Source of the DNA: Chrysomallon squamiferum
Taxonomy: Eukaryota > Mollusca > Gastropoda > Neomphalida > Peltospiridae
Assembly: GCA_012295275.1 (NCBI GenBank)
Contig: CM022672.1
Span: 5,167,443 to 5,231,442 of the forward strand
Direction of reading: 5' to 3'
Length of the DNA: 64,000 nucleotides
The translations under genes and the position numbers were made by a program. Below, one piece after another: positions 28,734 through 62,030 of this stretch (its first letter is position 1; each line of letters begins with the position of its first letter). The notes under the pieces are model-generated. The model searched no databases. It saw only the letters and a program-made list of their open reading frames with translations, and was not told the origin of the DNA.

Positions 28734-30478
28734 TAATAATTGTATATCATTTTTTCCAATAATAAAGTATAAAAAAGTTATGAGGATACAAGAAAACCGT
28801 CATTTTCAACTTTCTTGTAAATTTAAATGACATGAACTGTAATATCAAAACAAAATATTTTAAGTCTCAGTTCATCAGAAAAATTATGTAAAGAATAGGG
28901 TGATTTCCATAATATTCAAATGAAATTAAAACAGCAAACAGTATTAAGTGCTAAACCCTTATGTTACATGAAGATTGCCGTAACAGTAGAGGTAGGTCTA
29001 ATATCCACTCTGTTAACATAATTTTATTACAGTGTCTGGAAATGTCACTGATAATAATTCAAATGTAATTTAATTTAATTCACATATACCCAAATATATA
29101 CCCAATTTAATTCACACTGGACACACACACACACACACAGTCACACACACATGCACATACATACCTACCTAATTTAAATGTTCTATATTCCATGAAGCTC
29201 AAGAGAATATACATGTAATTATATATAACTAAAAGTAACAGGTGTGTTGAGGTATAACTGTGAAGTCTGGTAATTATTCTGTTGAAGTCTAGGAACTGAG
29301 ACTCTAAGGAAACTGGTGGCGTACTTGAATTTAATTCATTAGATTTTCTATTCAAGCAGTCACTGATGCTTTTATGTCATTCTTGTTAACTGAATTAGAT
29401 CATAAAACATAATAAAATACTATTTCCTTCTTCTTTTTGTATCTGAGGAGTTTCTTTCTGTATGTGTACATATACATATACATACATATACATGTATAAA
29501 CATACATACCTACATACCTACCTACCTACCTACACACACACACATACATATATTGTATCTTTAAATATATATTTTAAATATGGATATATTTATAAAAAGC
29601 AAAAAGCTAGATCACTATAATTTTGATATTTGATATCTAAAAAGTATAATTAAAATTGATGTTAGCATTAAACATGCATTTTTATATTCCTGACTCACAT
29701 GTTCTGCAAAAAGAAGCAAAGCTCCAAACTGCGGCGCTATGTCTTTCATGAAACCACTTGCTTCCCAGAATCCTGTAATATCCCCTTCATTACCAGTGTA
29801 AAGAAAAATAGGACCGTTACTCTGTCTGTCCCACCATTTGTCTGAAAAACAGAACAGTTTTCTTTTTCAGTTAGTGTGATATGGCAGAAGGATTTTCATG
29901 TGTAATAATAATGGCATTTCTATTTGTATGAATGTATGTTTGATATATATTGTCATATTATTTGTTTTCATTAATTTTTTTATTAACAATCTGTTTCTAC
30001 TTCTGTTATCATTACTTTGTGTGGCTATTTTCTAAAATAAACATTAATATCAGGTTGGATTTCTCTCTCTGTCTGGGTCTCTTTGCCTCTTAGTCTTACA
30101 AGTTACCTAATTTCAAGTGATAGAATAATGCAGTTAAAACTGTTTAATATTATAAAATTAATTAACTCGACAAGTTATTTTCTACGCACGCCACGTCAAA
30201 ATGTATATATAATACAATGTACATAATACAATAAACTAGTATATGTTATAGTTAATTATAATACGGTGTAACGTATATTAATTTAGAAATGAAATAAATT
30301 GTAAAGATATACCTGTAATAAGGTATCTTTGCTTATAAGTCTTGTTCCCAAAACTTACAAAATTAAAATGATCTAAATATTGTTCGATGTATTTTTCTTC
30401 ATAAGGCAACGGCTGGCAATACATATAAACACTATTTAATAGGATAACGAAAAGACAGACTAAACGGTTGACCGCCAT
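4009..30478 (-). CDS. DPP7: Dipeptidyl peptidase 2 (DPP7, serine peptidase family S28), complete, 11 exons
   Basis: Exons in transcript order (plus coordinates): 30313-30478, 29699-29841, 8940-9103, 8246-8381, 7494-7581, 6761-6918, 6127-6309, 5853-6009, 5365-5429, 4914-4984, 4009-4099. All are GT-AG, phases agree, and the total of 1,422 nt gives 473 aa (human DPP7 is 492). S28 enzymes remove N-terminal X-Pro or X-Ala dipeptides in lysosomes or secretory vesicles. An N-terminal signal peptide (residues 1-22) is followed by YLDHFNFVSFGNKT, then YTGNEGD and AEHRFYGKSLP. The nucleophile is in GGSYGG (Ser158), the acid in SNGDLDPW (Asp414), and the histidine in GGAHHLDL (439/440). ADPTGCG is also conserved. 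The charge-relay set is intact, so the enzyme is probably active. I chose Met 30478 (aaaATGGCGG) over the in-frame Met 30493 for its context and because the signal peptide follows directly. PRCP, the sister enzyme, fits less well than DPP7 (LLTVEQALADFA, LPANPV). Confidence 0.95.
4532..4627. repeat. (ATAA)n microsatellite
   Basis: About 70 bases of uninterrupted ATAA followed by AAAAT and AAAC variants, in the last DPP7 intron. Confidence 0.9.
4997..5091. repeat. CAA / AATAAT triplet microsatellite
   Basis: Imperfect triplet tract 13 bases upstream (in transcript sense) of DPP7 exon 10. On the transcribed strand it is T-rich and runs up to the acceptor region. Confidence 0.8.
6565..6800 (-). 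repeat. Interleaved partial copies of the DPP7 exon 6 end and tRNA-like sequence
   Basis: The last ~25-30 bases of exon 6 (coding SLPANPVT) plus its donor occur three times: the functional copy at 6751-6800 and two copies at about 6670-6706 and 6566-6600 in the following intron. Between them lie two related segments that read, on the minus strand, TGGCTCAATGGTTAGGATAG or a one-base variant. This resembles a tRNA A-box region, so a SINE head is a reasonable reading. The duplicated copies lack an acceptor and are probably not spliced in. Confidence 0.7.
9774..10190. repeat. Degenerate tandem repeat with TGAATATTCAT core
   Basis: About ten diverged copies of a roughly 35-50-base unit built around the palindrome ATGAATATTCAT and a partner like CAGTGAACCCAAACAG. 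Spacing is irregular and copies are strongly diverged, so the array looks old. Confidence 0.65.
10425..10960. repeat. Degenerate AT-rich satellite (ATATATCAC...TGCTGATATATG units)
   Basis: Repeated phrases such as atatatcactatatgctga, gatatattagta and taatatatttaat recur about every 50-70 bases. It includes a (TA)n(TATG)n tract at 10815-10858. Copies differ considerably. Confidence 0.6.
11299..13058. repeat. Large minisatellite, ~44 copies of a 35-45-bp unit
   Basis: The unit is a (CA)n or CACATACACA stretch followed by AAGTAAGTAGAGTCT and then either GTGCTTAGTGTA or ATGTA. I count about 44 AAGTAAGTAGAGTCT-type cores, a few shortened to AAGTAGAGTCT. Variation is in the length of the CA part and in the presence of the GTGCTTAGTGTA segment, so there are two main unit types, about 42 and 35 bases. 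The long minus-strand reading frames here (STDSTYLCVCVCT repeats) are a by-product of unit lengths divisible by three and have no start, domain or codon signal of a gene. Confidence 0.97.
13186..13484. repeat. (GT)n and (CA)n dinucleotide tracts
   Basis: GT-rich tract at 13189-13290 and CA-rich tract at 13380-13474, flanking the right side of the minisatellite and facing each other as an imperfect inverted repeat. Confidence 0.85.
13837..14030 (-). mobile_element. Candidate retroposon fragment ending in oligo-A
   Basis: On the minus strand a ~170-base segment of ordinary complexity ends in GCACGAAACAGG followed by more than 20 A. It contains GGATTGATCCTG, distantly like a B box. A 3' oligo-A tail suggests a retroposed sequence. 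I find no clear target-site duplication, so this is tentative. Confidence 0.35.
14183..14333. repeat. (TA)n / (TAGA)n / (CAGA)n compound microsatellite
   Basis: About 150 bases: TA, then TAGA and TACATAGA, then CAGA, then a long TAGA run. Confidence 0.95.
16812..16965. repeat. Dispersed repeat, copy A (partner at 26401-26553)
   Basis: Closely similar in the same orientation to 26401-26553, sharing CTCTGTAAATAACTGTTCAT, TCTAGATATTTACTGTTTGA and AAAGCTGTTTCTATTCCAGA. The two copies are about 9.6 kb apart in the same DPP7 intron. Confidence 0.8.
17677..17785. repeat. (CA)n microsatellite, interrupted
   Basis: CA-rich tract, longest pure run about 17707-17742. Another (CA)n lies at 17108-17145. 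Confidence 0.9.
18497..18580. repeat. (CA)n / CACACACCACCATT microsatellite
   Basis: A pure CA run, then two CACCACCATTC-type interruptions and CAGA. Confidence 0.9.
18786..18850. repeat. (AAAAT)n pentanucleotide repeat
   Basis: About twelve units of AAAAT without interruption, which create the FYFIL-type reading frame on the minus strand. Confidence 0.95.
19274..19318. repeat. (CTA)n triplet repeat
   Basis: About fourteen CTA units, 230 bases beyond the 3' end of the nested GPCR coding region. Confidence 0.95.
19549..20543 (-). pseudogene. Rhodopsin-family (class A) orphan GPCR, intronless coding region with one apparent frameshift, nested in DPP7 intron 2
   Basis: Minus-strand frame from Met 20543 runs 251 codons through TM1 to the start of TM7. 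The protein then continues in another frame to a stop at 19549, about 331 aa in all. Visible class A features: TM1 with LNCLMLMVAC, TM2 with AADLFMG, Cys80 at the top of TM3 and a Cys in ECL2 (AFICVID), DHY in place of DRY (residues 104-106, MNVDHYVAIRKP), SWTPF in TM6, and NSFMKFFIY in place of NPxxY in TM7. The break is in a run of five C (plus 19790-19794). One extra C would restore the frame, so this is a homopolymer sequencing error or a recent mutation. All other parts are intact, which favours an error. The ligand is unknown. The general look is amine-receptor-like, and subfamily is not resolvable. Typed as pseudogene only because the frame is broken as given. Confidence 0.8.
22027..22099 (-). 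other. Possible non-coding 5' UTR exon of the nested GPCR
   Basis: On the minus strand a T-rich acceptor (tttatttcag) precedes a 73-base segment of ordinary complexity ending in CGTCAG followed by a GTTTCT donor. It lies between the GPCR start codon and the candidate first exon near 27.8 kb. Purely a splice-signal inference. Confidence 0.2.
23449..23534. repeat. (GT)n(GA)n compound microsatellite
   Basis: About 40 bases of GT followed by about 45 bases of GA with a sharp junction at 23490. Confidence 0.95.
23903..24309. mobile_element. Fold-back element with 58-bp tandem amplification of one arm
   Basis: The left arm (23903-23966, beginning TTTGGTTACACATGAAGC) and right end (24250-24309, ending GCTTCATTTGTAACCAAA) are inverted repeats of about 60 bases with few differences. 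Between them the right-arm core, TTCTTCAGTAATTTCTTCAA plus AAGAAAAGAAAAAA, is repeated about six times with a 58-base period, joined by TGAACATAATAATG and a (TA)n linker. The terminal inverted repeats suggest a non-autonomous MITE or fold-back transposon. I could not define a target-site duplication. Confidence 0.75.
24700..24972 (-). mobile_element. Tandem tRNA-derived SINE-like fragments
   Basis: Read on the minus strand, the segment holds about three diverged units with GTGTATTGGTTAAGGCATCA (A-box-like) and GGTCCTGGGATCAATTC (B-box-like). Spacing between the two boxes is about that of a tRNA promoter, and units follow each other at roughly 80 bases. Family is unidentified. Confidence 0.5.
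26238..26553. repeat. Tandem 60-bp repeat including copy B of a dispersed repeat
   Basis: About five diverged units of tttctattctagatatt...cttatatagcta. The last part (26401-26553) is copy B of the segment at 16812-16965. Confidence 0.75.
27700..27942 (-). promoter_or_regulatory. Candidate promoter and first (non-coding) exon of the nested GPCR
   Basis: On the minus strand TATAAAA lies at 27968-27974. It is followed by about 270 bases of non-repetitive sequence of higher complexity than the surrounding intron, ending in AACTAG and a strong GTAAGT donor (exon end 27700). Strand and position suit a leader exon for the GPCR at 20543. Alternatively it is an unrelated conserved element. No transcript evidence is available. 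Confidence 0.3.
28202..28360. repeat. Direct duplication flanking an oligo-T run
   Basis: The phrase TTAGTCTTTTAAGGCTTTTT followed by CACCTCTC at 28217-28245 returns as TAGTCTTTTGAGACTTTTTC plus ACCTCTC at 28324-28350. The two are separated by more than 30 T (28279-28310). Confidence 0.7.
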
Positions 30479-30847
30479 TTTGTCTAAAGTCACATGACTA
30501 TCACATGATTTATTTTTTATTTTTTTTTTTTATCAGAAAGCTGACACAAAAATTATGTTATTGACTTAATAGTTACAGTCGTAATTCTGTAAAATTTGTG
30601 CTGCTAGTTCTAAACCGAAAGATTACCTTGTAAATAAAGAAATAACAATAAATAATGCTTATCGAGAAACTATCAAGTTCCTGTCAGATGAAATCCGAAG
30701 CGAGGGGGGTGGTGGTGGTGGTGGAAGTATTCTGTACTGTTTCAAAAACTTGTTCAATAACTGTCATTGTTAATAAACATAATAATGAAAATAATTTACC
30801 AGATTAACACAATGGATTTTTCCTTATTTATAACTGTCTGTTTTTTT

Positions 30848-30940
<93 letters not shown>

Positions 30941-31194
30941 TAATAACAGTTAATAATATTCTTGTCTTATATATTTTTTTCTATAACTGCTACACGGATG
31001 AAGTGTAATGTTGAAAATAATTACAATATCATGTATGAACTTAGTAACATAAGCTTATTAGAAAGTAAAAAGGAATAAAATAACTGGTAAGAGAAAAACG
31101 TATTTTATTTTTTTAAATTGTTTTTAATATATTGTTTTAAATTTTATTTATTTATTTATTTATGCATTTGTTGCTCTTCTGTTATTGTTTGTTG

Positions 31195-31240
<46 letters not shown>

Positions 31241-33230
31241 TTGGGGCGATTCTTATTTTATTAGAGGTCTTATTAAAGTGACATTTCATTAATTTGTTTA
31301 TAATTCTAATTTTTGAAAATACAATAACTCGTGAAAGGCTGAGCTCACTTCGTTCGACGTCAGAATAGGCACAATTTCCAACAGCGTAGGAGTGAAGGTT
31401 CTTCTCGTTTTCTTTTCCTTTATTTATTTTTTTTTTTTTATTTTTTATTTTTTAATTAAATACATCATACTCTCGTATTAAAATTACAGCGTTCTATATT
31501 ATATGTAATTGAAACTGTTACAGTATTTAGAATATTATCATTTAAAACAATATAATTTTTACTTTCGGCTGTAACGCACACCAGTTCGGCTCTGTTAGTT
31601 AATTAAATCGAATATTTACTATAACAAATCTGTTATGCTGTTTCATGATATAATTAATTATTAAGACCTGTCTAACATTTGTCGGCGCCAGACTCTTTTC
31701 TGTAAAATTTACTTGCAGAACATTAACGATTTAATCACCAAAAATTTCAGTTTATTTACTATGAAGTTCTTTATGTATGAACACTGATCTAAAACAAGTC
31801 ATCACATAAAATAATTTATAAATTTCAAATAGAATTCACCCATATAATATCCTGATGCTCATAACATGCAGTGGTTTGAATACTGCTAATAAAGATCGCC
31901 AGTCATAATCGAAAGATATTGTCTCTGTTGTTGGTGATTGTAAATGAAAAGATCGTTGAAAAGCTTAAAAAAAGGCAAAAAAAATATTAGAAAACGTGAA
32001 AAAATATTTTCATCTTCTCTGTGAGAATACATCTTTTTTGTCTAACCAGTAAAAACTTAAACTAAATATATTTTAATGTAGAGTAAATATTAAAACAAAG
32101 CGTTCTGATTAAACTCTAACGTAACGAAAAACTAGGACTAAAATTCAGAGAAGACACAAAAAACTTTTTTTTTTTTTTTTTTTTTTTTAGCGAATGACAA
32201 TAAATAAATTACACCGAAAACAGAAAATATAATTTTCAAAAAATAAATTCATCATTGTTAGAGAGTCTGCTAAAGTGATATCTATGTACAGTTATATACA
32301 TTCAATATAATGAATAGTATCCATTAAAAAAAATCAGAAAAATGGCAAACTGTACAACTTCTAAAAAAGAATAATAAAAAATTAACTTAAAACGATTTAC
32401 AGAAGAATAACATTTAATATATTATAAAATAAATTAAATCTTAGATAAAATGCCAATGTTTTAGAAGAGATCTTTGCGGGAATAAATGAATGGTAGCGCT
32501 GTATTATTCATATTCTGATCTCCTTTGAGAATCTAAATTTATTTTTATTATTTTTATTATTATGTAAAACGGATATATATATATATAAAGAATGAGTAAT
32601 AATAATGTTGTTTGTTGTTGTTGTTGTTGTTCTTCTTCTTCTTACTATTAGTAGTAGTAGTAGCAGTTGTAAAGTAGTAGTAGTAGTTGTTGTAGCATTA
32701 GAAGTAGTGGTAGTATACAGGGAAAACAGAAAAATAAAACACAACAGGCCTACGGTATTGAAATTTGATTTGTCGTAAAGATTTCAAGGATACATTGATG
32801 ACGTAATGATAAAGGCCTATTCGCTTTATTAAAAAGGTATTAACTTCTTATCAAAACATGCAGCAACCTTTAAACGCTCCATAATGCGGCTGCAGATGTA
32901 GGCTGTGAATGAATTTTTATCGTAATAATCTTTATTGTCGGGTTGATGTCATAAATATATTTGTCGTGCGCTTTGTAATGCACGTCGTATTTCATCTCTA
33001 AGCATTTGCATACGAAAGGTTATAAAGATTGTCATACCTGAGACTGGGTGAAATGTAATTATTTGTTCAACCTAAACCACGTGGAAGTGATGTATGAAAT
33101 AGTTACCTTGCACGTGCGGAACGTGTGTTCTATTTTGAAGCGTTTGTCTGAGAGACTTCAGATTCTGTTCGGACAGGATCTCGTTAACACTTTCCTCACA
33201 TCTTTCTCGTCCATCAATGAAAGTCTGAAA
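30479..33230. other. Divergent intergenic region between DPP7 (minus) and the VgR-like gene (plus)
   Basis: 2.75 kb between the two start codons, containing both promoters. Long oligo-T and ATT tracts occupy 30848-30938, a (TTA)n lies at 31197-31236, and short CpG-bearing stretches (for example near 31335-31395 and 32930-33180) stand out. No coding exon is supported. Confidence 0.6.
30690..30726 (+). promoter_or_regulatory. G-rich (GGT)n tract upstream of DPP7
   Basis: GAGGGGGG followed by five GGT and GGAAG, about 220 bases upstream of the DPP7 start and on the strand opposite to its transcript. The run could form a G-quadruplex. It is exceptional in this AT-rich window. Confidence 0.4.
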
Positions 33231-57669
<24,439 letters not shown>

Positions 57670-58500
57670 CAAAAAACACTCTCAGTTCGGTTTGGGCCTG
57701 TCCATGTTGTGAAAAGCTACTGGTAATTTGTGTCCACTAAGCATTTATCACTCGGTAGTCTGAAGGATGTGACTTTCAAATATCCTTCAACAATCCTGGA
57801 TAATCTGCAAAGGAGCTCATTTAATCCTAGATCTGAAATAAAACTGAATAATCCTAGATACGCATTCCTTGCACTCGGAAATCCTTCATGTTCCTTGTTG
57901 ACTGATGGCTGCCTTTGCTTTGATCTTGATCCAAAACAAAAAACATTTTTGTCTCATGTTCTCGTATTTATACACAGATTGCAATTCCTTGTTATGCAGT
58001 TTTACTTGGACACAAATTACCAATTTTTAAGACTAAATTTTTAACTCCTGCACGCTGATTCAGGTGGACATGCCAGACGGAAATTTGAACGAGGGAGCAG
58101 AACAAAGGAACATAGTGAGGTGGCGGCTTGGCGAAGGATCCAAAGAACAGCTTTTATTTACAAGAATGCCAAGCTGAAAGACGTAACAGAACTGGCCTGC
58201 GATGTGATGTGACAAATGATGCCAAGGCACAGAGGGGAGCTGACTGTTTCTATTCCTGTATTAAAATACAAGACTGGGTTGTGTATTCAGCAGATTACAT
58301 ACACAGGTATCTGTGCCATACAGAGCATCGTTTACTGATAGTTGTTGACGTTTAAAGTCAAAGATAAACGTGGTTGTTCTACTGGATTTGTGTACATAAC
58401 TTATTTGTTTGCATTGTTTTTGTTTTCACTAAATGTTGCATTTTTCTGTTAACACATCGCATTTAATCATTCCATAAAATAAAAACTTGAAGTGCTGAAG
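57670..58500 (+). other. VgR: 3' UTR of the VgR-like gene, with AATAAA at 58478-58483
   Basis: The sequence after the stop stays less repetitive until the AATAAA at 58478, then returns to AT-rich simple DNA. The open frame at 57730-58044 has no domain and is probably chance. A possible alternative coding end lies at 58064-58177. Confidence 0.6.
58064..58177 (+). CDS. Possible alternative last exon of the VgR-like gene
   Basis: After an acceptor (ctgattcag) a 37-codon frame reads VDMPDGNLNEGAEQRNIVRW and on to MPS and a stop. Exon 36 ends in phase 0, so joining 57072 to 58064 keeps the frame and would replace the 35-residue exon 37 end. Composition is GC-richer than the flanks. It could instead be plain 3' UTR. 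Confidence 0.3.
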   Translation: MDMPDGNLNEGAEQRNIVRWRLGEGSKEQLLFTRMPS

Positions 58501-60005
58501 TGTTTTGTTTTGTTGTTTGTTTTAATTGTTGTTAAAAATAATCCAAAGCACATGGGATTTTTTTTTTTTTTTTTTGCAGTCTTGTATTTTATAATTTACA
58601 ACAGTGGTGACAATTCATCAGAATATGAACTAAATGGTAAGATGATGGTGCACACTGAATTGGGAATCATGCTGAATTTTAGGCACAATGGGTTGTACAA
58701 GTATGTATGTTCCTTGGTTTGTGAACTTACTTTTTGTAGCAGTTGCACCACACCATTTAATAGTTCTTGCATATGTTGATACTAAGAGTAAATAGTCGAA
58801 TGCAAAATACATCAGTATTTTAACTTACGAAAAAAACCAGCATATTTTAATAATTTAAAAAGGTTTCATTACATTATCTTACAAATATTTTCCTAGTATA
58901 ATTTGGCTAATATGGGACAACTTATTCTTGAAAATGAATTATCTTTGGCGTCTGTTCACCATAGGTAGTGAAAATATTGGTTTATTTTCATGTGTACACG
59001 AAAATGTTTGACGCAAATAATTTTTAAAAGATCGAATCAATTTTTTATTTTTTTTATTCAATTTATTTTTATTTTTTTATTTCGATTGGGAATTTTATTT
59101 ATTATATTATATTATTTTATTTTATTTTACTTCACTTTTTTTTTTTTTTATCCGAAGAAATGATTTTCATTATTTACAATTAAAAAAATTGTTTCGTCAT
59201 TTAATAATTAAAATATATAAAATCTTTGTTTTAAGAAAATGCAAATGAAATAATGTCAAAATGTAAATGTATGAAATTTTCTTAAATGAAAACGAATATT
59301 GGCAAAGATTCATCGCAGTTATCGCCCCTCTATCTCTTCATCGATTTAAAAAATCGCTAAACCAAATATACATAAAATAGTTAGAAAGCAGAATTATATA
59401 TATGTATGTGTGTGTGTGTGTGTGTGCGCGAGCTCTCACCTGCGAGTGTGTGTATGTGTGTTTAAAGATTAACAATAAATACATTTAAAAACAAAATGAA
59501 TGGGGAATGGGATAATCTAACAGTTTTGTAAGCAACGTAATCTCCGAATTTAATCTTTCATGAAAATATTCCATTTATACGACTTATGTGAGATTTTAAA
59601 ATGTATATCATGGTCAGTCTGGTTTAGGTAGACCCACGTGAAAATGTTAATATTTACTTCTCCGTGATGCGTTAAGAAAGTTCAATGGTGAAATGCGAAC
59701 CCCAATTGTTGTCAGTCTTGGGTAATAAACCACTCTATTTGTTGTCCGTATCTAGATCAAGTAGTTGAAACTTTTTATTTTTTGAAATTATTAATGTCGT
59801 TTACTTAAGTATTCTTATTATTTATATAATTAAAGTGTTTTAGCTGTGGATTCATGTCTTTAAAAAGGGTCGAATTCGAGTTATAAATTTTACAGCGAGA
59901 GATAAAACCAAGAGTGAGAATTGACTTTTTATCGGTTCTCGTGTTTTCCTAAATGCAATTATCACATCCACAACAACAACAACAACAGCAGCAACAGCAA
60001 CAACA

Positions 60006-60102
<97 letters not shown>

Positions 60103-60230
60103 TAAATAAATAAATAAATTTTATAAAATTTATAAATGCAAAATAAAAATAATATTAACCAAAATATAAAACGAATGTTCCATAGACTTTTGATTTTGTT
60201 AAATTATCAGCACGATAATAAACAAAATAA

Positions 60231-60261
<31 letters not shown>

Positions 60262-60340
60262 ACAAATAAATATATGACTCATAAAACGTATAATTAATGA
60301 CAAAAAAACATGCATTAGAATATTTCATCATAAAACAAAG
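58501..60340. other. Intergenic AT-rich stretch
   Basis: No supported gene. Contains oligo-T near 58558, TTTTATTTTATT-rich DNA at 59040-59150, a (TG)n at 59405-59428 and the triplet tract at 59970-60103. Confidence 0.5.
59970..60103. repeat. (CAA)n(CAG)n(ATA)n triplet repeat
   Basis: CAACAA and CAGCAG units switch at 60005 to about 33 uninterrupted ATA/AAT units. Confidence 0.95.
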
Positions 60341-60346
60341 AGTACA

Positions 60347-60412
60347 CTACGATTTGTTTTCGCTGTTCAGTAAAGAAGCCCACTTTTCTCCTGTGTCCCT
60401 CGATGTCGCCAT
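60347..60412 (-). CDS. Candidate short first coding exon or promoter element (21 codons)
   Basis: On the minus strand AAAATGGCGACATCG opens a frame MATSRDTGEKWASLLNSENK, ending at TAG. A GTAGTG two bases before that stop could be a donor. The start context matches that of DPP7 and the VgR-like gene. On the other strand the same block is followed by a good GTAAGA donor at 60451, so it could alternatively be a plus-strand leader exon. No downstream exons were found. Confidence 0.25.
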   Translation of the reverse strand: MATSRDTGEKWASLLNSENKS

Positions 60413-61370
60413 TTTACCAACATACAGTGATCTTCACTGAGTGAAGCTGGTAAGAAAATAGATTATTTTTTTAAATATATAAATTTATCCGTACAGTTAG
60501 TATTATTTCTTCTCTGAAGATATGTATCTGTGTGAGTTACATGTTTTATTTCCTTCAGTTGAATATACTTCAAGTCAGATAGAAACATATACTAGTTTTA
60601 TCAGCTCTTGAAATGAAATCACGTAAGACAGAAATGAAGACTGTCTTTTTGTCAAATCTGAACTCGGCTTTAGTCACAGATATTGGATTTATTCATACGG
60701 TTCTCTTTAAAATGATTCCTAAAATAATTCTCGGTAATCGAAATTAAGACTGAGAATTTGAATAAACGCTAATCTATGATTACTGCAGAGTAATAACCAC
60801 ACAATATTAAGCACACACACACAAAGAGAGATACTGATAAACTAAACAATAGGTTTATACATTATAATTCAGTTATCTTCTAGTTAGTAAGTCATACAGA
60901 AAAAAAAGAGAGAGAGAAAAAAAGAGGATAAATATTAGCTTAATCGTTAATTAACAGCATTAGAAGAAGATCCACATTTTCTTAATGTTATTGACGTAAG
61001 ACATCTTCATTTATCTTGCACATGGAAATCATTATTAAAAATAGCCCAAAATATGTAATTTTAACGTATTTATCTTTTTTATGAATGCCGCATATAATAT
61101 TAACTACATACAAATTTCAAAATAATATTAATGACTGAATAGTTAGCAGCATCCGAAGACCTATACAAACATGTTTTTGATGATTATAAATGTTTTTATT
61201 AAGTGGATACGAGAGGAGTGTACCATTGCCACAACTTCTTCAGTGGTATAGGTCTAGCAGTCTACTCTAGAGGATCGTCACAGATAACCATCATACCTAT
61301 ACTTAATATAGTTATATTGATTTTATGGATGTTTGATCTCCAAGTCTGTATCTGTGAGTGTCTGTATGGT

Positions 61371-61374
<4 letters not shown>

Positions 61375-61455
<81 letters not shown>
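61375..61455. repeat. (GA)n microsatellite
   Basis: About 81 bases of uninterrupted GA. Confidence 0.97.
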
Positions 61456-61457
<2 letters not shown>

Positions 61458-61598
61458 CTTTGAAAGTGCTACGATAACAACCAAAGTAGTGTGACAGTTA
61501 TGAACTTATGTTTATTGAAATAAATGAATTATAACTTTATAACTTTAATTTATTTTTTCTTTCTTTCTAACCTTTTTTTTTTTTTTTTTAGATTTAGT

Positions 61599-61796
61599 TT
61601 ATATTGCTTCGAACACTTTTTTTGTTGTGTATTGAATTACTGTGCTGAAAGGTTTGCCGCACACCATTTTTCTGTACCTAACAACGCGAACGTTCTCATT
61701 TTCAAGCCAAATTACTTCTTTTTTAATCAACGTCCACAAAAGTGGTCCTATCTCGTTATGCCTAAAACATGACCAGAAGCCATTCAACTCAGCCAT
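61599..61796 (-). CDS. Unidentified 65-codon open frame, possibly a small gene or retrocopy
   Basis: Frame from ATG 61796 (gaaaATGGCTGAG), starting MAELNGFWSCFRHNEIGPLL, to a stop at 61599. Two CCAAT-type motifs lie upstream on the same strand (61814-61860 in plus text: ccaatcag, cattggctg). Downstream on the minus strand 17 A follow within 20 bases of the stop, which would also fit a retroposed copy. No known family was recognised. Confidence 0.25.
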   Translation of the reverse strand: MAELNGFWSCFRHNEIGPLLWTLIKKEVIWLENENVRVVRYRKMVCGKPFSTVIQYTTKKVFEAI

Positions 61797-61799
61797 TTT

Positions 61800-62030
61800 C
61801 ATTGACAAGATCTAACCAATCAGAAAGCCGAAGACATATTGGCAGCGTCTTGCATTGGCTGTCATGATTTATCACGAAGGTCCGCGAAGGGCCTGTTAAG
61901 AACGAAGCCCAGGGGAGTTTGCACAATAAGCTAAAGGAGATTAGCTTTGGAAGTATCTCCGTCACATCCAGTTTTATTGTCCATACAATAAGATTGCTTG
62001 CAAACTCTTACTAGGATTAATTGTTTCAGT
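61800..62030. other. GC-richer, non-repetitive island
   Basis: A stretch with CpGs, CCAAT-like motifs and no simple repeats, standing out from the AT-rich flanks. It could be a promoter or a conserved non-coding element. Confidence 0.3.

Larger units (their letters stand above)
9104..29698 (-). other. 20.6-kb second intron of DPP7
   Basis: This single intron separates the exon coding YTGNEGD...AEH from the exon starting RFYGKSLP. The other DPP7 introns are mostly a few hundred bases. It contains the nested GPCR gene, the large minisatellite, two degenerate AT satellites, a fold-back element, SINE-like segments and many microsatellites. Apart from the nested gene I see no supported coding exon in it. 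Confidence 0.85.

Noticed and set aside
57730-58044. 104-codon frame after the VgR-like stop
   Set aside because: Lies within the likely 3' UTR, has no domain, contains AATCCTAGAT-type repeats and is not joined in frame by a splice site.
59921-60109. Asn/Ser/Ile-repeat frame
   Set aside because: Direct translation of the CAA/CAG/ATA microsatellite.
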